Of a DNA stretch of 64,000 nucleotides, positions 17,590 to 25,859 are shown one piece after another (within the stretch, counting starts at the first letter, position 1; each line of letters starts with the position of its first letter). Origin of the DNA: RPQJ01 sp963700045 (lineage in GTDB: Bacteria > Pseudomonadota > Gammaproteobacteria > Steroidobacterales > Steroidobacteraceae); assembly GCA_963700045.1 (NCBI GenBank), contig CAVOWK010000032.1, positions 62,001 through 126,000 of the forward strand, read 5' to 3'. The notes under the pieces are model-generated. The model ran no database searches. It saw only the letters and a program-made list of their open reading frames with translations, and had not been told where the DNA came from. The translations under genes were made by a program, and so were the position numbers.

Positions 17590-18950
17590 CAGTCTTAACT
17601 ACATGTAACACTGGCAGGTTACACTAGACTTATATAGAATAGTAACCGGGAAGTAGATGATAGCTAAAAAGTAGATAGTGAATGAGCTAAAAGAAGAAAA
17701 GTAGAAAAGAAAAGGGATAGTAGAAATAGATGAAGCTAAGCTGAGTAAGAGAGATGTTAGTGTACGCATGGTATACCACTATCGGCAGAAGTCGCCAAAG
17801 GAATAAAGCACAGGTAGAATAAGGAAACGATACTGGTGGATATGACAAAGTGATTACACAACAGGTAGAAACCATTCTGAAAATAGAATAGAACAGATAA
17901 AGAAGAGAATAGAAGAGAATATGGTACAGCTAAAACTGGAAAAGAGAAACACTATAAAGTAAAAAAAAGAGAGTAGAGTACTTGTAGTAGTACTTACACT
18001 AAAGCTCTTTCAGGATGTAGAAACTTAGACTTTGCGAGAAATTTAGTGAATGGGGGTTAAAGGGTACGGTGTAATGATGGAGACTGACAGCTGATCGGGA
18101 TTAAGCTTTGAAATGAACTGCATAGTATCACTGATGGTGTAGAGTGTCTCACCGGGGTGGACAGGATGAACTTGCAACAGACCTTCAACCACATCGACTT
18201 CGCCATCGTGACCGCACGTTCGACCTGATAGAGCGTGATTCCCTTCTTTGTCTTCTTCAGAATTTAGGCATTGAAGGACTAGACGCACAGTTACAGCGTC
18301 TAGAAGTTGGCATACTTTAGCATCTATACAAACTAGAGGTAGATCTTGTCGACTAGGGTTTGAGAGGAAAATAGCACGCTACGGTGGAGTACCCTCTGAA
18401 TGATCAGGCAGATGATCGCCTTGGTGCTAAAGGTACAGGCAGAATGTCTCGTCTACAAAGCGGATGACCTTCGGCTTGAACAACGAAATGTCGCGCTCGA
18501 TCTCCTCGATCACATAGTGAGGAGTACTGAACCTAGCTTTAAACACTGAATTGTGAAAGAAGAAAGTGAAGAGGAAAGGGAATAAAAGGTGAGTGAGAAT
18601 AGGTATATGATAAAAGACATAGAACAGGTAAAAGGAAGGGAATGGCATGAGGTAGTAGAAATAGGGATAGAAAAGCTCAAAGGAGAACACTACGTGAGAG
18701 GCATAGCTGCCGCTATAGTTCCGATAGAGAAGGCCTGCAAGCTGCCGGGATAGGCTACGGTTAGAAGCGACTAGGCGATTTCCGTTATCAGGTATAAACC
18801 TACGACAACACAGAAGAAATAGATAGACTAGCATTCCTAGAGAGACAGAGACCTGACAGAGTTGATGTGAGCGACTACAGAGATAACAGGAACACCGCTG
18901 CGACTATAGATAGAAGTCGCGATGGTAGCCAGCATCGGGAACTAGACCGT
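17590..18950. other. C-depleted, stop-riddled segment
   Basis: Base composition changes abruptly at about 17590. By hand count, 17641-18000 on the plus strand holds about 10% C, 25% G and mostly A, against roughly equal G and C elsewhere. There is no intact gene. From about 18020 rightwards the minus strand is a mutated radical SAM gene (next entry); 17590-18020 is probably its 3' continuation or the next gene but I cannot align it. Short open frames here are not credible genes. Confidence 0.7.
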
Positions 18951-19165
18951 CATGCAGGTGATGCCGACAGTTCGGGCGCATACGACAAGGTGAGATCGAC
19001 GATTTCCGCAGCGGACAGCCTGCCGAGTTTTCCGTCCAGCAGCAGCACGTAGTGGCCTGCCGCGCTGAGACGCGCAGCCAGATACGCGACGCCGAGCACC
19101 GGGAAGCGCGCCCAGTGCTCGTAGTATGCGGAAGCCGGCGGTGGATTGATCAGCGCGACTTTCAT
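18020..19165 (-). pseudogene. B12-binding radical SAM protein, heavily substituted
   Basis: N-terminus intact: MKVALINPPPASAYYEHWAR, PVLGVAYLAARLSAAGH and LLLDGKLGRLSAAEIVDLTL, the B12-binding domain start. Then, largely in frame, TCMTV*FP near 18930; THLLFPFLFTFFFHNSVFKA near 18540-18595, where this family has a GCPFRCTFC-type cluster motif; VIEEIERDISLFKPKVIRFV; NF*TL*LCV*SFN near 18270-18310, where the family has an FETLELGVESGN-type motif; VERAVTMAKSMWLKVCCKFI; and HPGETLYTISDTMQFISKL with LNPDQLSVSIITPYP. Nearly all differences are coding-strand G to T. One or two indels occur. As read here it cannot make protein. Such genes occur in exopolysaccharide clusters. Confidence 0.75.
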
Positions 19166-19181
19166 CACAGTGCACTTCGCG

Positions 19182-19814
19182 TCAATAGGCACCCCTGCCG
19201 CTTGTCACGGCCCACGGAGTGCGAAGCAGTATGCCGACATAGCGCAGTACCGCGGTTCCAAGGTGACCGCCGTGGCCGGCTGCCCATTGCTGGATTGATA
19301 GCTCACTGCGGCCGGAGATCTGCCACAGGCCTGTGATTACAGGCAGCACGGTCTGCCGGCACTTCCTGTCGTCCGGGCGCATCCCTGCGGCGACTTCGAC
19401 AGGCAGCGGGCGCGGACCGACAAGCGCCATCCGGCCGCACAAGACGTTGAGGAACTGCGGCAACTCATCGATGCTGAATAGACTCGCTTGACGGGAAACG
19501 GGTACTGAGATTAGCGGATAGCAGGCTAATAGACAGTACTGCTGCGATTCTCGCCGCAAGTCCTCGTTCTAGTTGAGGCACTTCCGCAACGCGGCATCGG
19601 CGTCGACAACCATCGTCCGCAGCTTGTACATCGGAAAACAAACGCCGTCTTTGCGCTCCATAGACAGAAGGAAAAGGATAGGAACAGGTGAGTGGAGGCG
19701 GATAACAAGTACCACGCACAGCGCGATCCCGTATGCCGGCGGCAGGAGCAACACCGCGAGGACCCGCTGCAATGCGGTCCAGAGCGCCAGCCGTCGGCTG
19801 CCACCGCGCCTCAT
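19182..19814 (-). pseudogene. Exopolysaccharide sugar transferase (ExoY/WcaJ type), damaged
   Basis: Transfers a sugar-1-phosphate to undecaprenyl phosphate, the priming step of exopolysaccharide synthesis. ATG 19814 gives a basic start and a membrane segment (LAVLLLPPAYGIALCVVLVI), then VCFPMYKLRTMVVDADAALR. Next, RKCLN*NEDLRRE carries a stop where Glu is expected (19575). The C-terminal part is recognisable: SIDELPQFLNVLCGRMALVG, GPRPLPVEV, LPVITGLWQISGRSELSIQQ, and LLRTPWAVTSGRGAY, with local frame disturbance near 19230-19290. The ATG overlaps the stop of the upstream deacetylase fragment. As written it is not functional. Confidence 0.75.
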
Positions 19815-20140
19815 GTCCGGATCATCTGGAGGAGTTGAAATCTCTCGGCACAATCCATGCCGCACTCGAGTCCACGCATGGCTGCGAGCCTGCGCACCGC
19901 GTCCTCCGAGACCGGGTGCGGGTACGATCGGATCTGGCTCCGGTATGCGCGCAGCGCGGCAATCTTCGTGTCGAGGGTGGCGGCGACATCGACGTAGAGC
20001 TTCCCGCCGATTCCAGCCGACGGTACCGCCATCTTGGCTGCATCCGCTGCAGGGATCGTGACGGCAGTCGGCGTGGACGCCGGTTGGGAAGCGCAGCCGG
20101 CCAGCAAAGTGACGACGCACGCCGTGTGGAGCAGGCGCAT
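19811..20140 (-). pseudogene. Lipoprotein start fused to C-terminus of a PIG-L/LmbE deacetylase
   Basis: One open frame of 109 codons with two unrelated halves. Residues 1-35 (MRLLHTACVVTLLAGCASQP and an Ala/Pro/Thr linker) are a lipoprotein signal resembling that of the gene at 17465. From PSAGIGGKLYVDVAATLDTK on, through YRSQIRSYPHPVSEDAVRRL to GMDCAERFQLLQMIRT, it matches the C-terminal end of LmbE-type N-acetylglucosaminyl deacetylases. The catalytic N-terminal half (HPDDE region) is absent. Either a recombination product or an assembly chimera. Confidence 0.6.
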
Positions 20141-20171
20141 GGCTAGGCTCCTGTCAGCAGCAGGAAGGGTG

Positions 20172-20603
20172 TTAGAGGATTGCCATTGCGGGTGCATGGT
20201 CCACCCCGACCGGCACCCCTGGCAGGAACTCCTTGCGAATACGACGGCACAGTCGGATCAGTGCGAAAAGACTCGAAAGCTCGTCGAACGGAGAGGCGAC
20301 CGATCGGTACAACCGGGTGTCATGCACGGTGATCTGCGCGTGAGTGATCCTGTCGACAGCATCGCCGGCAGGCGCGGCAACGTGAACGTCCCAGCCGGCC
20401 GCGGCGGCCGCGCAGGCCACAGGCAAACGGTGGGAGAGGAAGTACCGAGCCGGTGTCACGATGTAGAGCAGAACCGGAGCACGGCGCTGGGACCGAGCGC
20501 GAAGGAGTGCGGATCGCCCCGCGCGGTGTGCCGGCTTTAGTCGCGCCGCTGCGACCGCCGGCCTCGGCGTCCGTGCGGACCCGTGCGTCGGCGTGGCGCC
20601 GTT
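20172..20603 (-). pseudogene. Glycosyltransferase, N-terminal fragment
   Basis: After a basic leader the frame reads APVLLYIVTPARYFLSHRLP, VACAAAAAGWDVHVAAPAGD and LYRSVASPFDELSSLFALIR, the N-terminal Rossmann half of a GT4-type (GT-B) glycosyltransferase of exopolysaccharide clusters. Homology stops at LCRRIRKEF; the remaining ~16 residues come from the promoter-proximal DNA of the lipoprotein copy at 20.14 kb. The nucleotide-sugar-binding half is missing. Start uncertain (ATG 20603 or a later codon). Confidence 0.6.
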
Positions 20604-20779
20604 CATCGTGGCAAGCCGGCGCAGATCGTCTGCGCATGCCTCACGCTCCGGGAGCATTCAGCTCGAATCGAACGAGTTGCTCCCGACAATGACCGTTCGA
20701 TGTCCTGCGGTCAAGCGCGGATTTCCGCGACCGTGCGTAAGCAATGAGCAATGAAGCAAAGCGAGCGAGCGCGGAGGTA

Positions 20780-20854
20780 TGGTGGGCCGTGATGGGATCG
20801 AACCATCGACCAACTGGTTAAAAGCCAGCTGCTCTACCGCTGAGCTAACGGCCC
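20780..20854 (-). tRNA. tRNA-Lys (TTT anticodon)
   Basis: Full cloverleaf on the minus strand: acceptor GGGCCGT / ACGGCCC, D arm AGCTCAGCGGTAGAGC, anticodon stem CTGG / CCAG with loop CTTTTAA (anticodon TTT), T arm with GGTTCGATCC, encoded CCA. It stands between the damaged polysaccharide segment and queC. Confidence 0.95.
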
Positions 20855-20882
20855 ACTGCAACTAGCCGACAATGATATCCGA

Positions 20883-21599
20883 TCAGCGGTAGACGGTGGG
20901 ATCGGACACCCCGGCTGCCTCGAACCCCGCCGCGCGCAGGCGACAGGAGTCGCAACGGCCGCAGGCCCTGCCCTGTTCGTCCGCCTGGTAGCAGGAGACG
21001 GTCGTGCCAAAGTCGACGCCCAGGGCAGTACCACGGCGGATGATCTCGGCCTTGGTCAGGTCGATCAGAGGCGTGCGGACCCGCAGCGACTCCCGGCCTT
21101 CCACGCCTTCGCGCGTGGCGAGATTGGCCATGCGCGTGAACGCATCGATGAACTCGGGACGGCAGTCCGGATAACCGGAGTAATCGACGGCATTCACCCC
21201 GATGAAGATGTCGTGCGCATGCAGGACTTCGGCCCACGCCAGTGCAAAGGCGAGGAAGATGGTGTTGCGCGCCGGTACGTAGGTGACCGGGATGGCTGGG
21301 CCGCTCGCGCCTGCTTCGGGGACGGCGATGGACGCGTCCGTGAGGGCCGAGCCTCCGAATGCGCCGAGGTCAATCTGCATGATGCGGTGCTCGACGGCAC
21401 CCAGCTGGGCCGCCACCTTGCGGGCAGCGTCCACTTCGACGTGATGACGCTGGCCGTACTGGAAACTGAGCGCGTGGCAGCGGTAACCCTCGGCGCTGGC
21501 GATCGCGAGGCAGGTTGCGGAATCGAGCCCACCCGACACCAGCACGACGGCCGGTCGCGGGGCGTGGGTGCCGCGCGTGTCAATGTCCTGCTTTGTCAT
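20883..21599 (-). CDS. queC: 7-cyano-7-deazaguanine synthase QueC
   Basis: ATP-dependent conversion of 7-carboxy-7-deazaguanine to preQ0 in queuosine synthesis. 238 residues from ATG 21599, which overlaps the queE stop (ATGA). PP-loop motif VLVSGGLDSATCLAIA; PARNTIFLAFALAWAEVL; VNAVDYSGYPDCRPEF; and the C-terminal zinc site CYQADEQGRACGRCDSCRLR with four Cys. A longer reading to 21713 would lie inside queE. Together with gluQ at the window start (which modifies queuosine) this shows the organism makes Q-tRNA. Confidence 0.96.
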   Translation of the reverse strand: MTKQDIDTRGTHAPRPAVVLVSGGLDSATCLAIASAEGYRCHALSFQYGQRHHVEVDAARKVAAQLGAVEHRIMQIDLGAFGGSALTDASIAVPEAGASGPAIPVTYVPARNTIFLAFALAWAEVLHAHDIFIGVNAVDYSGYPDCRPEFIDAFTRMANLATREGVEGRESLRVRTPLIDLTKAEIIRRGTALGVDFGTTVSCYQADEQGRACGRCDSCRLRAAGFEAAGVSDPTVYR

Positions 21600-22240
21600 C
21601 ACCGACCCGGCTCGTTGCCCCAGAGAAACTTGTGCAACTGCACCTGCAGCCGCACCGGCAGGCGATCGGCGAGGATCCAGTCCGCGAGTTCGCGCGGCTC
21701 GACCTGGCCCCACACCGGCGAGAAAAGCACCTGCGCCGGCAGCGGCAGCGCGCGCTCGCGCAGCAGGTCACGCGCCCATTCGTAGTCGGCGCGTGAACAG
21801 AGCACGAATTTGAGCTGGTCCTGCGACGTCAGTACGTCGAGATTCTCGAGCCTGTTGCGCTCGACTTCACCGGAATCCGGTGTCTTCAGGTCGACGACGC
21901 GGCTGACTCGCGGGTCGACCGCGGCCACGTCGAGGGCGCCGCTGGTCTCGAGCGACACCGAATAACCCGCGTCACACAAGGCGGCCAACAGCTCGAGGCA
22001 CGGCTTCTGCGCCAGCGGCTCACCGCCGGTGACACACACGTGGCGCACACGGCTATCCCGCGCGACGACGAGCAGTTCATCGAGCGTGCGCCACTCGCCG
22101 CCGTAGAACGAATACTGCGTGTCGCAATACGCGCAACGCAGCGGGCATCCCGTGAGGCGGATGAAGAGCGTGGGCCAGCCGACGGCGTCAGCTTCGCCCT
22201 GGATCGAGACGAAGGTCTCGGTGACCTTGAGCCGGCTCAC
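21599..22240 (-). CDS. queE: 7-carboxy-7-deazaguanine synthase QueE
   Basis: Radical SAM enzyme that contracts 6-carboxytetrahydropterin to 7-carboxy-7-deazaguanine. 213 residues. N-terminal FVSIQGEADAVGWPTLFIRL, cluster motif CPLRCAYC (Cx3Cx2C), GGEPLAQKPCLELLAAL and SLETSGALDV. C-terminal VQLHKFLWG is typical of the proteobacterial type. Overlaps cpoB upstream (four bases) and queC downstream, so it belongs to the same transcript as tol-pal-cpoB. Confidence 0.95.
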   Translation of the reverse strand: MSRLKVTETFVSIQGEADAVGWPTLFIRLTGCPLRCAYCDTQYSFYGGEWRTLDELLVVARDSRVRHVCVTGGEPLAQKPCLELLAALCDAGYSVSLETSGALDVAAVDPRVSRVVDLKTPDSGEVERNRLENLDVLTSQDQLKFVLCSRADYEWARDLLRERALPLPAQVLFSPVWGQVEPRELADWILADRLPVRLQVQLHKFLWGNEPGR

Positions 22241-22986
22241 CGGCCCTCGGCGTTCAGCTTTTCGATCTGGGCCTGGGCCTGTCTGGCCGCGTCGGCGTCC
22301 GGGTAGGTCGATATCACCTTGTTCAGCGTTGCGCGCGCATTCTTGAACGCCTTCAGCTCGTACTGGCAGAGGCCGACCTTGTACATCGCATCCGGCAGGC
22401 GCCGCGACTCGGCAAAGGCGCTGACGGCCTGGAACGACTTCAGGGCCGCATCGTATTGCTGCTGGACGAACTGCGCTTCGCCGAGCCAGTACGTGGCATT
22501 GTCGGCGCGCGGGCCGCGCGGATACTTCGCGAGGTACGTCTGGAAACCGCGCGCGGCTTCCTCGTAACGGCCCGCCTTCATCGCCGCAAACGCCTCGCCG
22601 TACACCGAGGATTCGTCCGCAAACACCGCATCGGGCGCATTGGTTGCACCGCCCGCCGCGACGGGTGCGCCACCGGCGCCGTTCTCCATCACCAGCAGGC
22701 GCCGGTCGAGATCGCCGTAGAGGTCGCGCTGCTGCTGTTGGATTGACTCGAGTTCGTGCCGGGCTTCCTCGATCTGGCCGCGCAGGGTGCGCAGCTGCAG
22801 CTGTGATTTTTCGATCTGCTGCTGCAGGTCGAGCAGCGCCTGGTTGACCCGGCTTTCGAGGGTGCCCAGACGCTGGTCGCTGGCATCCGCCCGCGCCTCG
22901 AGCTCCTTGTTGCTGGCGGCGGCATGGACCAGCGAGCTGGCCAGCAGGGCCGACGCCACGACGGCGCCTCGCAAGACGGTATTCAT
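22237..22986 (-). CDS. cpoB: Cell division coordinator CpoB (YbgF)
   Basis: Periplasmic TolA-interacting protein that couples outer-membrane constriction to peptidoglycan synthesis. 249 residues: signal peptide (VVASALLASSLVHA), a coiled coil of about 75 residues (LGTLESRVNQALLDLQQQIE onward), a Gly/Ala linker, then about three TPR units (YGEAFAAMKAGRYEEAARGF, NATYWLGEAQFVQQQYDAAL, DAMYKVGLCQYELKAFKNAR). Directly follows pal, the standard position. Confidence 0.93.
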   Translation of the reverse strand: MNTVLRGAVVASALLASSLVHAAASNKELEARADASDQRLGTLESRVNQALLDLQQQIEKSQLQLRTLRGQIEEARHELESIQQQQRDLYGDLDRRLLVMENGAGGAPVAAGGATNAPDAVFADESSVYGEAFAAMKAGRYEEAARGFQTYLAKYPRGPRADNATYWLGEAQFVQQQYDAALKSFQAVSAFAESRRLPDAMYKVGLCQYELKAFKNARATLNKVISTYPDADAARQAQAQIEKLNAEGR

Positions 22987-22990
22987 TGGA

Positions 22991-23539
22991 TCACTGCACC
23001 TGCACGAGTTCGACGCGGCGATTCTGCGCGTAGGCGGATTCGTCCGAACCCTCGACCGCGGGTCGCTCCTCGCCGTAGCTGACCGTCGTGATCTGCGCTT
23101 CGGTGACGCCCTGCAGCATCAGCGCCTTGCGCACCGTCTGTGCGCGCCTTTCGCCGAGGCCGATGTTGTATTCGCGCGAGCCACGTTCGTCGGTGTGCCC
23201 TTCGAGCCGCACGCGCGCGGTTGGGAACTTGGTCAGGTAGGCCGCGTGCGCCGCCACGACACTGAGGTAGTCAGCGCGGATCTCGCTGCTGTCGAACTCG
23301 AAGAACACGACATTGCGGGACTGCAGGGCAGCGAGCGCCTGCTGCTGCGCCGCGCTCATCGCGCCAGCCGTCGCCCCCGTGGCCGGGCCGGTCTCGTTGC
23401 CGAGACCGCTCGTCTGCGCGCCGCTGTCTACCGGGGCCTGCGCCGTCGTGTCCGGTTGTACCTGCTTCGGCTTCGAGCATCCCGCCAGGCCGACGGCAAG
23501 CAAGGCGAAGGCAACGGCATGGGTCCATTTCATGGTCAT
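22991..23539 (-). CDS. pal: Peptidoglycan-associated lipoprotein Pal
   Basis: Outer-membrane lipoprotein with an OmpA-like peptidoglycan-binding domain. Lipobox AVGLAGCSKP, a Thr/Ala/Gly linker, then VVFFEFDSSEIRADYLSVVA, VRLEGHTDERGSREYNIGLG, RRAQTVRKALMLQGV and the end YAQNRRVELVQVQ. Two ATGs lie two codons apart (23539, 23533); AGGAG is 4 and 10 bases away respectively, so the second may be used. Between tolB and cpoB. Confidence 0.95.
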   Translation of the reverse strand: MTMKWTHAVAFALLAVGLAGCSKPKQVQPDTTAQAPVDSGAQTSGLGNETGPATGATAGAMSAAQQQALAALQSRNVVFFEFDSSEIRADYLSVVAAHAAYLTKFPTARVRLEGHTDERGSREYNIGLGERRAQTVRKALMLQGVTEAQITTVSYGEERPAVEGSDESAYAQNRRVELVQVQ

Positions 23540-23614
23540 CGAACTCCTGAATTGTCGGGCCGCGCAGCGTCGGCCGGTAGATTCTGCGAATGATACCTTG
23601 CGTCGACGCGCGCT

Positions 23615-24955
23615 TCACCGTTGAGCGGGCGGGGACGGCGACCAGACCGGCTCGCGAACGTCGCCCGTATCCGAGCTGAGCCGTTGCTGGAACCGGCCGT
23701 CGGCCGAGACCATCGCCAGCGTGCCCTTTGCACCCGCCCGTGTCGCGTAGATAAGGATCGCCCCGTTTGGCGCGAAGCTCGGCGCCTCGTCCTGCCGGCC
23801 ATCCGTCAGTACCTGCAGGTTACGAGTCTTGAGATCGTAGGTCGCGATGCGAAACGCGCCACGGTCCAGGGTGACCAGTGCCAGCGACTCGCCATCCGGC
23901 GACAGGCGGGGTCGTGCGTTGTAACCGTTGGTAAAGGTGAGCCGCTGTGCTTCCTGGCCACCGCCAGCACCGACCCGGTAGACCTGCGCATTGCCCGCAC
24001 GGTCCGAAGTGAAATAGACGGACGCGCCATCGCGCGACCACTCCGGCTCGGTGTCGATGGCGCTGTCGGACGTCAGGCGCGTGAGACCCTGCGTGGCCAG
24101 GTCCAGCACGTACAGGTCGAGATTCCCGTCGCGCGACAACGTCAGCGCCAGCTTGCGGCCGTCGGGCGACCAGGCTGGCGCGCCGTTGATGCCGGAGCGC
24201 GCCGAGACACGCTTGCGGTCACCCGTGGCGAGCCGCTGCACGTAGATCGCGGACGCCTTGCCTTCGAACGAAACGTACGCGAGGCTCTGCCCGTCGGGCG
24301 ACCAGGCCGGCGACATGATCGGCTCCGACGACTCGGTGACGATGCGCGGGCCGTAGCCGTCGGCGTCCGCAACCATCAGCCGATAACGCTGCTTGGGCGG
24401 CCGACCGTCGACCGCGACGTAGGCGATGCGCGTCGAGAACGCGCCTGGAATGCCGGTGAGCCGCTCGAAGATCAGGTCGGCAATCCGGTGCGCCGTCGCC
24501 CGCAGGCCGCGCTCGCTGGTGACCAGGCGATTCGTCAGCAACCGTTGGCCCGTCTGCACGTTGAAGAGTTCGAACTCGACGGCGAGCCCGCTCGCCTCCG
24601 GCACGACATGGCCGATGACGAGGAAATCGGACTTGAGCAGGCGCCAGTCCTCGAAGCGGACCTGCTCACCGCGCGTCGGTCGCGAGACCAGGTCGCGCCG
24701 CTCGAGCGGCTTGAAGCGCCCGCTCAGCTGCAGGTCGCCCGCGATGACGGCGGCGACGTCGTTCGGGCCGCCTTCAGCCTGGCCGCCGAACGGCACGACC
24801 GCGATGGGCACTGCATCGCGCACGCCCTGGGTGATGTCGAGGCGCAGTTGTGCGTGGGCGCTCGTCGCGAGCGAACCCGCCAGTACGAAAAACCAGGCCA
24901 ACGCCCGAGCCGAACCTTTCTTCTTTGGACGCGCCAGGGCGCGTTGAAACGTCAT
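23615..24955 (-). CDS. tolB: Tol-Pal system protein TolB
   Basis: Periplasmic beta-propeller that binds Pal and cycles between Pal and TolA. 446 residues: signal peptide ending SLATSAHA, N-terminal domain (LDITQGVRDAVPIAVVPFGG to LTGIPGAFSTRIAYVAV), then WD-like TolB repeats with SPAWSPDGQSLAYVSFEG, GAPAWSPDGRKLALTLSRDG, EPEWSRDGASVYFTSDRAGN and RPRLSPDGESLALVTLDRG. I took ATG 24955, just after the tolA stop; earlier codons lie inside tolA. Confidence 0.96.
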   Translation of the reverse strand: MTFQRALARPKKKGSARALAWFFVLAGSLATSAHAQLRLDITQGVRDAVPIAVVPFGGQAEGGPNDVAAVIAGDLQLSGRFKPLERRDLVSRPTRGEQVRFEDWRLLKSDFLVIGHVVPEASGLAVEFELFNVQTGQRLLTNRLVTSERGLRATAHRIADLIFERLTGIPGAFSTRIAYVAVDGRPPKQRYRLMVADADGYGPRIVTESSEPIMSPAWSPDGQSLAYVSFEGKASAIYVQRLATGDRKRVSARSGINGAPAWSPDGRKLALTLSRDGNLDLYVLDLATQGLTRLTSDSAIDTEPEWSRDGASVYFTSDRAGNAQVYRVGAGGGQEAQRLTFTNGYNARPRLSPDGESLALVTLDRGAFRIATYDLKTRNLQVLTDGRQDEAPSFAPNGAILIYATRAGAKGTLAMVSADGRFQQRLSSDTGDVREPVWSPSPPAQR

Positions 24956-24962
24956 CTCCACG

Positions 24963-25856
24963 TCACTCCGTAGGCTTGAAAACCATGACCAGCCGGCGCT
25001 CGAAAGCGCGCGCATCGCGCGGCGCGGGCAGCGGTGAGGAACGATACACCGCATTGGCAACGGATTCGCGCACGGCCTGGTCGCCATTGCAAGCGCCAAT
25101 CTTCACATCGAGCACCGTGCCGCCGGTCGCCTGCGTGACGTACAGGGTGCATTCGAGGCCGGCACGCGCCGAAGGCGGCCGGTTCCAGTTGCGCTCGATG
25201 GTCTGGATCAACAGCGTTCGATACTCGTCGACGACACCGGAGCGCGCGAGGGCCTCGCCCGCCTCCTCGTCTTCCAGTGCACGACGCAATTCGGCCTGCT
25301 GCGCAGCCTTCAACTTTGCTGCGCGCGCAGCCGCTTCCTGCTCGGCCTGTTGCTGCTTCGCCGCCACAGCTGCCTGCTTGCGCGTCTCGTCCTGCTTGCG
25401 TTTCTCGTCTGCCTCGGCCCGCTTTTTTGCGGCGAGTGCAGCCGTCGCCTGCGCCTTCTCTGCCTCGGCCTGCGCCTGTTCCGCGCGGCGGCGCTCGGCT
25501 GTTGCCTCCGCTTTGGCCTGGGCTTCGGCCCTGGCTTGCGCTTGCTGCTGGGCCTTCTGTTCGAGCACGGCCGGGTCCGGCTTGGCCTCGGGCTGCAGAT
25601 CGGGCTCTGGTTTGGGAGCCGGCGCGGGCGCCTGTTTCACGGGTACGACGGGTGTGGGCTCGCGCATGGCCTTGCCAGCCTTCACCGACGATGGCAGGTC
25701 CTCGTAACGGACGACGTTGCCCTCGATCGCAAGCTGCGGCGGCGGTGGATCCGTGCGCCATTGAATGGCCGCGAGCGCGAGCGCGGCCACGGCCAGCCCA
25801 TGGACGATGGCCGACCCGACCCAAGGCCGCAGATTGCCGCTCGCAGCGAGACCCAT
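24963..25856 (-). CDS. tolA: Tol-Pal system protein TolA
   Basis: Inner-membrane protein spanning the periplasm. One N-terminal membrane segment (VGSAIVHGLAVAALALAAI), a ~150-residue Lys/Glu/Ala/Gln-rich helical domain (residues about 75-195), and a globular C-terminal domain with RTLLIQTIERNWNRPPSARA, GLECTLYVTQATGGTVLDVK and FERRLVMVFKPTE. 297 residues. Three bases separate it from tolR. Confidence 0.94.
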   Translation of the reverse strand: MGLAASGNLRPWVGSAIVHGLAVAALALAAIQWRTDPPPPQLAIEGNVVRYEDLPSSVKAGKAMREPTPVVPVKQAPAPAPKPEPDLQPEAKPDPAVLEQKAQQQAQARAEAQAKAEATAERRRAEQAQAEAEKAQATAALAAKKRAEADEKRKQDETRKQAAVAAKQQQAEQEAAARAAKLKAAQQAELRRALEDEEAGEALARSGVVDEYRTLLIQTIERNWNRPPSARAGLECTLYVTQATGGTVLDVKIGACNGDQAVRESVANAVYRSSPLPAPRDARAFERRLVMVFKPTE

Positions 25857-25859
25857 TGG

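Noticed and set aside
17687..18834. Short minus-strand frames rich in Phe, Leu, Ser, Tyr as novel membrane peptides
   Set aside because: They arise from G-to-T change in a known gene, which also explains the false hydrophobicity.
17590..19700. Diversity-generating retroelement or deaminase hypermutation
   Set aside because: No reverse transcriptase, template repeat or accessory gene; the changes are G-to-T, not A-specific or C-to-T.
17590..20700. Low-GC genomic island or prophage next to tRNA-Lys
   Set aside because: No integrase, transposase or phage gene, no attachment-site repeat of the tRNA end seen, and the underlying genes are GC-rich EPS genes.
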